A DNA stretch of 5,068 nucleotides from Rhodococcus sp. IITR03 (GCA_001017865.1 LATQ01000001.1:2579681-2584748); one strand, 5' to 3'. Shown: positions 1 through 5,068, counted from the stretch's first letter. The notes: generated from the letters alone by a model not told the origin. A program made the numbers and translations.

Positions 1-1895
1 GGCGGCGACGGCGCAGGTGCAGGCCCGCACCTTCCACGCCGCCGCCCTGCGGCAGCTGCGGTACTTCTGGCCGCAGGTCGTCGGCGACACGCGTGGCAAC
101 TGCTCGACCGCAAGTTCGCGGCGGTCTCGCAGGCCGCGCACCGGTGCGGCTTCCCGACCGACACCGACACCGTGCGCGACCTGCTGTCGGAGATCGAATG
201 GTCCAAGGGCACGCTCGTCGCGCCCGAGGACTATCCCGCCGCGGCGCCCGCGCCCACCGCACCCCACCGGCCGATCCAGAGCGGGTCGCGCGCGTCTACG
301 AGACCTACGAGCAGCTCAAGACCCGGTCGGGCGACGGGATGTATCTCGACTTCGACGACCTGCTGCTGCACACCGCCGCGGCCCTCGAGGACAACCTCGC
401 GGTGGCCGAGGAGTTCCGCGACCGCTACCGCTGCTTCGTCGTCGACGAGTACCAGGACGTCACTCCGCTGCAGCAGCGCGTGCTCGACGCCTGGCTCGGC
501 GAGCGCGACGACCTCACGGTGGTCGGCGACGCCAACCAGACCATCTACTCGTTCACCGGCGCCACCCCGAAGCACCTGCTCGACTTCTCCCGCCGGTTCC
601 CCGACGCCACGGTCGTACGCCTCGAACGCGATTACCGCTCCACCCCGGAGGTGGTCGACCTCGCCAACCGCGTGATCGGCGCGGCGCGGGGCCGCATCGC
701 CGGCACCCGGCTCAAGCTCGTCGGTCAGCGTCCGTCCGACCGGAGCCCACCTTCGCCGAGTTCGACGACGAGCCCGCCGAAGCCCAGGCGGTCGCCAAGG
801 CCGTCGCGAAACTGATGGGCAAGGGGGTCCCGGCAGCCGAGATCGCGGTGCTCTACCGCATCAATGCCCAGTCCGAGGCCTACGAGCAGGCGTTCACGCA
901 GGCGGGAATCCCGTACCAGGTGCGCGGAGGTGAAGGCTTCTTCAACCGCGCGGAGGTCCGGCAGGCGGTCAATGCCCTGCGTCAGGTGGGTACACGCGAC
1001 GACCTGCCGGAGGACGCCGGTCGCGGTGCCGGGCTGCTCAGCCTCGTCCGGGCCACCCTGGTGCCGCTGGGCCTGACCGACACCGAACCGGTGGGTGCGC
1101 AGGCACGCGAGCGCTGGGCGTCGCTCGTCGCGCTCGTGCAGCTCACCGAGGAACTACTCGAGCACGAACCCGACCTCGATCTGCAGGGCCTGCTGCGCGA
1201 TCTCGCGGCTCGTGCCGAGGCGCGTCAGCCACCGACCGTCCAGGGCGTCACGCTCGCGTCTCTGCACGCGGCGAAGGGCCTCGAATGGGACGCCGTCTTC
1301 CTCGTCGGGCTCACCGACGGCACCCTGCCGATCACCCACGTCACCGGCGACAAGGACACCCCGCCCGACGAGGCCGGCATCGAGGAGGAACGGCGGCTGC
1401 TCTACGTCGGCGTCACTCGTGCCCGCGTGCACCTGCAGTTGTCGTGGGCGTTGTCCCGCACGGCGGGCGGTCGCCGGTCGCGGCGACGCTCCCGCTTCCT
1501 GCACGGGCTCATCCCCGACAGTTCACCCGCGTCGAAGATCGCCGAACCGGCCTCCCCGCGGAAGAAGCGCCCGCAGTGCCGTGTCTGCGGCAAGCCGCTC
1601 ATGGGCACCACCTCGACCATGCTCGGTCGCTGCGAGGGTTGCCCCTCCGATCTCGACGAGAATCTGCTCGTCGCGCTCAAGGAATGGCGCCGGGAGCGCT
1701 CGAAGGAGATGAAGGTTCCGGCCTACGTCGTCTTCAGCGACAACACCCTCGTCGCGATCGCCGAACAGCAGCCGCGCGACGATCGGGCGCTGGTCGCCAT
1801 CCCGGGGATCGGGGCGAAGAAGCTCGAGCAGTACGGCGCCGACGTGCTCGCCCTCGTGCGGGGGGGAGCGCACCGTCGATACCCTCGACCTCTAG
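1..1895 (+). CDS. uvrD2: ATP-dependent DNA helicase UvrD2 (SF1), 5' partial, with frameshift-type indels
   Basis: This is a superfamily 1 3'-5' DNA helicase that acts in DNA repair and replication. The N-terminus with the Walker A motif lies before the window. Helicase motifs are visible in order: [10 protein letters not shown] (Ia, about 30-60), VVDEYQD (II, 438-458), [14 protein letters not shown] (III, about 520-560), LERDYRST (IV, about 620-645), [14 protein letters not shown] (V, about 1250-1290) and [15 protein letters not shown] (VI, about 1384-1428). A tetracysteine CxxC-x14-CxxC module follows (Cys codons at 1577, 1586, 1631, 1640), then a C-terminal HRDC-like region (about 1700-1860, containing [10 protein letters not shown]). 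The last two modules are characteristic of actinobacterial UvrD2. The reading frame changes near 92, 250 and 740, and each change fits one missing base (for example [12 protein letters not shown] at 92). At the 7-G run 1860-1866, removing one G gives the ending [12 protein letters not shown] and a TAG at 1893-1895. As written, the frame runs on to about 2155 across an opposing gene. With these corrections the window holds about 631 codons. The identity is secure; the exact stop is inferred. Confidence 0.93.
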
Positions 1896-1947
1896 CGCAC
1901 CGTCGACACCCTCGACCTCTAGCGCACCGTCGATACCCTCGACCTCT
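1867..1947 (+). repeat. Three tandem copies of a 27-bp unit at the uvrD2 3' end
   Basis: The copies lie at 1867-1893, 1894-1920 and 1921-1947. Each begins AGCGCACCGTCGA and ends CCCTCGACCTCT. Only one base differs: the middle copy has C where the outer two have T (1907 against 1880 and 1934). In the frame that gives UvrD2 a natural end, each unit reads (E)RTVDTLDL followed by a stop. The stops are TAG at 1893-1895, TAG at 1920-1922 and TGA at 1947-1949. Only the first copy would be translated, and the other two would lie in the 3' UTR. Confidence 0.95.
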
Positions 1948-1954
1948 GAGAACT

Positions 1955-1978
1955 ACCCGGCCGACGTCTCGGCCGGGT
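1955..1978. terminator. Bidirectional hairpin between uvrD2 and the VOC gene
   Basis: There is a perfect 9-bp inverted repeat: ACCCGGCCG (1955-1963), a 6-nt loop (ACGTCT), then CGGCCGGGT (1970-1978). It sits downstream of the uvrD2 stop codons. On the other strand it starts directly after the VOC stop codon (1979-1981). There is no real T-tract on either side, so intrinsic termination would be of the actinobacterial type or weak. Its place between two convergent genes supports a shared terminator role. Confidence 0.7.
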
Positions 1979-2337
1979 TCACTCGGCGCACAGGCAGAAG
2001 TAGTGCCCGCCGGGTCGCGGAACACCCGGAAGGTGCTCTTGTTCGATCCGTCGTCGGCGCGCAGCGCGTCGAGCCCAAGGACGAGACGTTCGGCTTCGTC
2101 GAGATCGGGCACGTGGAAGTCGAGATGGGCGTGCACACCGTCGGCGGGCCAGTGACGCGGCGTGAAGTCGGGATCGCGCTGGAACGCGATGGCGGTCGAG
2201 TCGTCACGGGCGAGTTCGACCCAGTTCTCTCGCTCGTTGGTGATCGTCCATCCGAGCAACCGGCGGTAGAAGTCGGCGAGCGCGCGCGGATCCGGGCAGT
2301 CGAGGACGGGCAGGAATCTCGTGGTCGCGAGGGACAT
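1979..2337 (-). CDS. VOC superfamily protein (glyoxalase/bleomycin-resistance fold)
   Basis: This is a small protein of about 119 residues once a single missing base is restored. It reads MSLATTRFLPVLDCPDPRAL, followed by ADFYRRLLGW, a typical first beta-alpha-beta unit of a VOC domain. It continues through VHAHLDFHVPDLDEAERLV and ends in FRVFRDPAGHYFCLCAE and a TGA at 1979-1981. The ending appears only if a C is added near 2009 (GGC-CAC-TAC). As written, the frame continues as GTTSACAPSEPG and runs into uvrD2. The length and the single beta-alpha-beta-beta-beta pair suit a small VOC protein that would dimerise. The substrate cannot be read from the sequence: members range from dioxygenases and glyoxalases to antibiotic-binding proteins. 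The start ATG (2335-2337) is chosen for homology-like N-terminal length. A GGAGG lies only about 3 nt upstream, closer than usual. The gene diverges from whiB7 and converges on uvrD2. Confidence 0.85.
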
Positions 2338-2388
2338 GCCCTCCGACTGTAGTGCCGGGACGAAGACCGCGACACGAAACCGCAGGTA

Positions 2389-2427
2389 GAAAATAACTTG
2401 TGCCGATCGTGTCCACGAATCTAGGCT
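2389..2427 (+). promoter_or_regulatory. Putative WhiB7-autoactivated promoter of whiB7
   Basis: An A/T-rich block, GAAAATAA (2389-2396), lies directly upstream of a -35-like TTGTGC (2398-2403). After an 18-nt spacer comes a -10-like TAGGCT (2422-2427). The block is conspicuous in otherwise very GC-rich DNA. WhiB7 is known to act with the primary sigma factor at promoters that have an AT-rich element just upstream of the -35, contacted by its AT-hook, and it activates its own gene. The arrangement here fits that. The expected transcription start is about 2433-2436, which would give a leader of about 390 nt. Confidence 0.72.
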
Positions 2428-2439
2428 GGATGACGATGT

Positions 2440-2457
2440 CACGGGAGACGGCCCGTG
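2440..2457 (+). other. 5'-proximal leader hairpin
   Basis: There is a perfect 6-bp stem, CACGGG (2440-2445) with CCCGTG (2452-2457), and a 6-nt loop. It forms within the first about 25 nt of the predicted transcript and ends 14 nt before the GAGG of the uORF. It could stabilise the 5' end or affect ribosome loading; its function is unknown. Confidence 0.5.
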
Positions 2458-2483
2458 CGCGACGAGAAAGTGAGGTGGCCCCG

Positions 2484-2666
2484 ATGCTCGGCTTCGATGC
2501 TCGTGCAGTGGCAACGGCCCCTCGTGTCGCTGTGGCCGCCGCTACCACTCGCACTGCCACATCTGTGGCTCCCGTAGTGGCCGCCGCGCCGCGTGCACGC
2601 CGACGTGTGTACGCCGCTGCCGTCTCGTCCGTGGTCGGAAGTCGATCGGGAAGTATCTCCCGGTAG
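2484..2666 (+). CDS. whiB7 upstream ORF (leader peptide, about 60 aa)
   Basis: The ATG at 2484 is preceded by GAGG (2472-2475) with 8-nt spacing. The frame stays open to a TAG at 2664-2666, 16 nt before the terminator stem. The peptide starts MLGFDARAVATAPRVAVAAA, is rich in Ala, Val, Arg and Thr, and matches no enzyme I recognise. Third positions are less GC-biased than in the neighbouring genes, as expected where RNA structure rather than protein is selected. The ORF spans the antiterminator strand (2628-2636), so a translating ribosome would melt that helix. This is the arrangement reported for whiB7/wblC uORFs. In-frame ATGs at 2430 and 2436 also exist. The one at 2436 lies almost at the predicted transcript start and could give a leaderless, longer uORF (77 codons with the stop). 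The role is inferred; the exact start is uncertain. Confidence 0.62.
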   Translation: MLGFDARAVATAPRVAVAAATTRTATSVAPVVAAAPRARRRVYAAAVSSVVGSRSGSISR

Positions 2667-2691
2667 ACCTTCGTCTCCTCCAGGCCACGGA
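2628..2691 (+). promoter_or_regulatory. Candidate antiterminator helix of the whiB7 attenuator
   Basis: TCCGTGGTC (2628-2636) inside the uORF can pair with GGCCACGGA (2683-2691) over 9 bp, with one G-U. The downstream strand is the 5' arm of the terminator stem, so the two helices exclude each other. If ribosomes stall or fail to load early in the uORF, this helix can form and the terminator cannot. A ribosome moving to the stop at 2666 would disrupt it. Seen: the complementarity. Inferred: the switch. Confidence 0.55.
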
Positions 2692-2721
2692 CCCCGCCCA
2701 GCGGACCGTGGCCTTTCTCGT
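2682..2721 (+). terminator. Intrinsic terminator in the whiB7 leader
   Basis: There is a perfect 9-bp stem, AGGCCACGG (2682-2690) with CCGTGGCCT (2706-2714), and a 15-nt loop. It is followed by the pyrimidine/T-rich run TTCTCGTTCTCC (2715-2726). It stands upstream of the whiB7 coding region and just after the uORF stop. It is therefore an attenuator and not the end of an operon. Confidence 0.8.
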
Positions 2722-2810
2722 TCTCCGGCCGGGTTCGCATCGCATTCCACCGAACCAACGAAGGAGCTCACGTGCCGAGCGAATACCCGTCGAGCCTGTC
2801 GAAACGAACG

Positions 2811-2822
2811 GAAGGAGACGAG
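2811..2822 (+). promoter_or_regulatory. Ribosome-binding site of whiB7
   Basis: GAAGGAGA (2811-2818) precedes the ATG at 2823 with about 5-nt spacing. A second, equally good AAGGAG (2761-2766) stands 5 nt before an in-frame GTG at 2772. This leaves open an alternative protein longer by 17 residues. The ATG start is preferred because it gives a length nearer to known WhiB7 proteins. Confidence 0.65.
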
Positions 2823-3155
2823 ATGCGTCGTACCGACGACATCCTGTCGCGCAGCGACACTTTCGCGGCGTCACGCAACGACCGCGACCGCGACACCCTG
2901 CCGTGCCACGACAACGACCCCGACCTGTGGTTCGCCGAGACCCCGGCCGATCTCGAGTACGCCAAGACGCTGTGCGCGGGCTGCCCGGTGCGTGCCCAGT
3001 TGTGCCTCGACGCAGCTCTCGAGCGGGAGGAACCCTGGGGCGTGTGGGGCGGGGAGATCATCGACCGTGGTGTCGTCGTGGCCCGCAAGCGGCCGCGGGG
3101 CCGGCCGCGGAAGAATCCGCTGCCCGAACCCCGCAAGGAACTGGTCTGTGCGTGA
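2823..3155 (+). CDS. whiB7: WhiB7 transcriptional regulator (Fe-S, AT-hook)
   Basis: This is a 110-residue WhiB-family iron-sulfur protein. It binds the primary sigma factor and activates genes of intrinsic antibiotic resistance (efflux, ribosome protection, drug modification), including its own. Cluster ligands are Cys28, Cys51, Cys54 and Cys61: LPCHDNDPDLWF, then TLCAGCPVRAQLC. The G(I/V)WGG sigma-binding turn is at residues 72-77 (WGVWGG). The C-terminal AT-hook is KRPRGRPRK at 89-97, which distinguishes WhiB7 from other WhiB proteins. The central part closely resembles M. tuberculosis WhiB7 as I recall it (DPDLWFA, AKTLC, EPWGVWGGEI, RGRPRK). Two details are odd: the last cysteine spacing is C-x6-C where x5 is usual, with an extra Leu60, and there is an additional Cys109 at the tail. 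It is the only gene in the window with no sign of an indel. The kinase gene converges on it with a 19-nt gap. Confidence 0.96.
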   Translation: MRRTDDILSRSDTFAASRNDRDRDTLPCHDNDPDLWFAETPADLEYAKTLCAGCPVRAQLCLDAALEREEPWGVWGGEIIDRGVVVARKRPRGRPRKNPLPEPRKELVCA

Positions 3156-3162
3156 ATACGGT

Positions 3163-3197
3163 TGCCCGGCTTCGTCACTCCTCGACGAAGCCGGGTA
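3163..3197. terminator. Long stem-loop at the whiB7 / ABC1 kinase junction
   Basis: There is a perfect 12-bp inverted repeat: CCCGGCTTCGTC (3165-3176), a 7-nt loop (3177-3183), then GACGAAGCCGGG (3184-3195). A G-U and an A-U pair extend it outward (3163-3197). It begins 9 nt after the whiB7 stop and contains the stop and last codons of the opposing kinase gene (GFVEE). It can therefore form in both transcripts. No T-tract follows. It is probably a bidirectional terminator or mRNA 3'-end stabiliser. Confidence 0.72.
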
Positions 3198-4496
3198 GCC
3201 ATTCACTGAGGATGCGCATGTACGGCGCTTCGGCGTCGAGCTGAGCGCAGATGCCGACCGAACCGAGCAGCACCCGGAACACACCCACGTACTCGGGCGG
3301 AAGATTCAGTGTCCGGGCCGTCTTGAAGGTCGAACTCGAGAAGTCCGTGGCCGTGCCCGCCACCCGCTGCAGCCATGCGCGGGTGAAGTGGAACGACTCG
3401 GTGTGGATCGGATCGGTGAACGGCCGGAGGTAATCGGCGATCTCCTCGTCGGTAACCGTGCGGCCGGGCAGCACGAACTTGTTGTCGTAGAGCAGCCGGG
3501 TGAGTTCGTCGAAACGTTCCTCGAGCGCGAGCCGGACCATCCGCCCGAGCACCGGCGGGAAGCCGTCGGGCATCGCCGCCGTGGCGCCGAAGTCGATGAC
3601 CCCGAGACGGCCGTCGTCGAGAAGCATGAAATTGCCCGGATGCGGGTCGCTGTGGAGCAGACCGGCGCGTGCGGGCGAACAGAAGTGGAACTCCGCGAGC
3701 AGCGCACCGGCCCGGTTGCGCTGCTCGCGCGTACCACCGTTGATGATCGCCGACAGTGGTGTCGCCGAAAGCCATTCGGTCACGACGACCTTCGGTGCAC
3801 TCGCGACGACACGCGGGATCAGGAACTTCTCGTCGCCGGCGAAGGCCTTCGCGAAGCCCGCTGGTTGTCGGCCTCGATCCGGTAGTCGAGTTCTTCCTCG
3901 GTGCGTGCGGACAACTCGTCGAGCAACGCACGCACATCGGCGCCCGGCATCATCGTGGCGAACAACCCGGCGAACCGGGACAGCGTGCGCATGTCGGCGC
4001 GCAGCGCCTCGTCGCGCCCGGTACTGGACCTTCACCGCGACCTCGCGTCCGTCCGACCACACGGCCCGGTGCACCTGCCGATGCTGGCCGACGCGACGGG
4101 CACGTCGTCGAACGACTCGAAGCGCTCACGCCACTTCGTGCCGAGTTGCTGGTCGAGCACGCGGTGCACGGCCCGGGCGGGCAGGGGAGGGGCCTCGGCC
4201 TGCAGTTTGGTGAGCGCCTCCCGATACGGTTCGGCGAACTCCTCCGGGACGGCGGCTTCCATCACGCTCAGGGCCTGGCCGAACTTCATGGCGCCACCCT
4301 TGAGTTCGCCCAGCACGCTGAACAACTGTTCGGCGGCCTTCGCCGTCATCTCGGCGTCGATCTCCTCCCGATCCCCACCGGCGAGCCGACGACCGAAACC
4401 GACGGCCGCGCGCCCGGCGATTCCCAGGGGAATGCTCGCGAGCTTGGCAGTGCGGGACGAGCTTCTGCGAGGGATGTCTGGCACGCCCCCCATCAT
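3175..4496 (-). CDS. AarF/ABC1 (UbiB-type) atypical kinase family protein, with frameshift-type indels
   Basis: This is a protein-kinase-like ATPase of the ABC1/ADCK family, about 441 residues when four missing bases are restored. The family's hallmark KxGQ motif is present as GGAMKFGQALSVMEAAVPEE (KFGQ at residues 71-74). So is the Ala-rich loop ASASIG (137-140 region) that replaces a glycine loop. VAVK follows with the ATP-binding Lys156, then the catalytic HSDPHPGN (3631-3654) and metal-binding DFG (3586-3594). Frame changes lie near 4077, at two sites in 4014-4020, and near 3855. Each fits one lost G/C. Restored, the joins read SIG-QVHRAVWSDGREVAVK, VQYPGADEALRADM and ADNQRAFAKAF. The ATG at 4494-4496 overlaps the upstream stop as ATGA, which supports this start; GTG 4482-4484 is an alternative. 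Family members support quinone or lipid metabolism in other organisms. The actinobacterial substrate is unknown to me. The gene corresponds to Rv3197 next to whiB7 in mycobacteria. Confidence 0.92.
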
Positions 4497-5068
4497 GCCT
4501 GACCGACCGGAGCGATGGCCGAGCAGTCGCACCGGGGATGACGGAACCATCGACGCGTGACGATGCGGTGGGTTCGCAGGTCCAGTTCGAGCGTGCGGTC
4601 GACCGCCGGAGTCACCGACGGATCGGCGGAGAGGAACGCCTCGATCTGACCGACGGCCATCGCCGCGGTCGCCGACGTCACCGCCCGACCGGCTTGGCCC
4701 TGCCGCCCGTACAGCTGACTCGCCAATCGCGGCCAGGACGGATCGAGATCGGTCCGTACGAGATCGGCGCAGCGCAGGCAACTGCTCCGGCCTGGGAGCA
4801 CGAACGGACCGACGATGCCGCGTCCGTCCCGGATCCGCACCGCGAGATGAGGGATCCCGGCCCGCACGAGCATGTCGACGAGGTGGGGGTCGGGCACCTG
4901 CCGTCGGCGAGGACGACACAGTCGGCCGGACCTGCGGTTCGTCACCGGGCGACGAGCGCACCCACCGCACGTCCCACACCGGGAGATCCTCACGATCGCC
5001 GCCGCGAGCGGACCCGAGCCGTGGACCCGCACCCGCCGCGGTCGCGCCGGACCGACCGACGACGCGGG
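4493..5068 (-). CDS. E1/ThiF-like, TOMM leader-peptide-binding-type protein, 5' partial, with hidden indels
   Basis: This is the C-terminal part of a protein resembling E1-like/ThiF-family or TOMM precursor leader-peptide-binding proteins. Recognisable segments are HGSGPLAAAIVRI (about 4985-5023), then VPDPHLVDMLVRAGIPHLAV (about 4840-4899) and GPFVLPGRSSCLRCADL. A helical region with LASQLYGR follows, and the end is FRHPRCDCSAIAPVGQA. The CLRC and CDC pairs could form a four-cysteine zinc site, as in related cyclodehydratase partner proteins. Between HGSGPLAA and VPDPHL the literal frame is nonsense. Three single-base losses (near 4980, 4924 and 4897) cancel out, and the restored reading is ISRVWDVRWVRSSPGDEPQV followed by RPDCVVLADGRVPDPHLV. 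The frame is open to the window edge, so the N-terminus is missing. The stop TGA (4493-4495) overlaps the kinase ATG. No YcaO protein or precursor peptide is in view, so a role in peptide modification is only suggested by family; a housekeeping role as for Rv3196 is as likely. Confidence 0.7.
   Translation of the reverse strand, partial: PASSVGPARPRRVRVHGSGPLAAAIVRISRCGTCGGCARRPVTNRRSGRLCRPRRRQVPDPHLVDMLVRAGIPHLAVRIRDGRGIVGPFVLPGRSSCLRCADLVRTDLDPSWPRLASQLYGRQGQAGRAVTSATAAMAVGQIEAFLSADPSVTPAVDRTLELDLRTHRIVTRRWFRHPRCDCSAIAPVGQA

Larger units (their letters stand above)
2434..2822 (+). promoter_or_regulatory. whiB7 5' leader (attenuator region)
   Basis: This stretch of nearly 400 bases lies between the promoter and the whiB7 start. 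It holds a 5' hairpin, a short ORF, an intrinsic terminator with a competing helix, a second small stem (GGTTCG 2732-2737 with CGAACC 2751-2756) and the ribosome-binding sites. Long leaders with a uORF and a terminator are known for whiB7 in mycobacteria and for its orthologue wblC in Streptomyces. There, impaired translation of the uORF allows read-through into the resistance regulator. The boundaries are inferred from the promoter. No other conserved protein is seen here on either strand. Confidence 0.75.

Noticed and set aside
1867..1947. CRISPR-like array
   Set aside because: The repeats are directly adjacent with no spacers.
17..2155. A single 712-residue ORF spanning the helicase and the VOC gene
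   Set aside because: Its first third (about 92-740) is out of the helicase frame and its end is antisense to the VOC gene. Conserved motifs show the true path uses all three frames.
2391..2417. A minus-strand promoter with -10 TATTTT for the VOC gene
   Set aside because: No -35 at acceptable spacing was found (TGGACA is only 14 nt away). The AT-rich block is better explained by the whiB7 promoter.
1723..2514. A 263-residue minus-strand ORF containing the VOC protein
   Set aside because: The N-terminal extension crosses the whiB7 promoter, and the C-terminal part past 1979 is Arg/Cys-rich repeat translation of the uvrD2 end. The VOC domain fits 1979-2337 with one restored base.
2552..2579. 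Hairpin GCCAC-ATCT-GTGGC (2556-2569) with outer CACT/AGTG pairs, as a separate regulatory element
   Set aside because: The stem is real but short, and many similar stems arise in this GTGGC-rich stretch. I could not assign it a role beyond the repeat pattern already reported.
2593..3244. Overlapping plus-strand ORFs of 201 and 178 residues across whiB7
   Set aside because: They are out-of-frame shadows of whiB7 and its leader with low-complexity Arg/Pro/Ser content and no recognisable domain.
1..5068. tRNA, rRNA, insertion sequence or attachment site
   Set aside because: No cloverleaf, transposase motif, terminal inverted repeat or integrase signature was seen on either strand.

Overview
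The window is high-GC DNA from an actinobacterium, most likely a mycolic-acid-forming member of the Mycobacteriales. Rhodococcus or a close relative is the best guess. This rests on GC-rich codon use, a WhiB7 with an AT-hook, a UvrD2-type helicase with tetracysteine and HRDC-like C-terminal regions, and the gene order helicase / whiB7 / ABC1 kinase / E1-like protein. That order resembles the uvrD2-whiB7-Rv3197-Rv3196 neighbourhood of Mycobacterium tuberculosis (recalled, not searched).

Layout. (1) 1-1895, plus: 3' part of uvrD2, whose 5' end lies outside the window. Its end carries three tandem copies of a 27-bp unit (1867-1947). (2) 1955-1978: a hairpin between convergent genes. (3) 1979-2337, minus: a small VOC (glyoxalase/bleomycin-resistance fold) protein. 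(4) 2338-2822: the long whiB7 control region, with a WhiB7-type promoter (AT-rich block, -35, -10), a 5' hairpin, an upstream ORF of about 60 codons, an intrinsic terminator and a competing antiterminator helix. (5) 2823-3155, plus: whiB7. (6) 3163-3197: a long stem-loop that includes the stop of the next convergent gene. (7) 3175-4496, minus: an AarF/ABC1-family atypical kinase. (8) 4493-5068, minus: 3' part of an E1/ThiF-like protein resembling TOMM leader-peptide-binding proteins. Its stop overlaps the kinase start as ATGA, so the two form a translationally coupled operon transcribed from outside the window.

All four genes other than whiB7 are broken by single-base indels. I count about eleven apparent 1-base losses, nearly all in short G or C runs, and one apparent extra G in a 7-G run. 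When these are corrected, each gene reads as one conserved protein with a sensible stop. Errors in the consensus sequence explain this better than pseudogenes do. Coordinates given here are for the intact genes as they lie on the uncorrected sequence.

Biologically, the centre of interest is whiB7, the master activator of intrinsic antibiotic resistance. It appears to be controlled both by autoactivation at its promoter and by uORF-dependent transcription attenuation in a leader of about 390 nt. The VOC gene diverges from the whiB7 promoter and could be an accessory gene tied to it, but that is inference.
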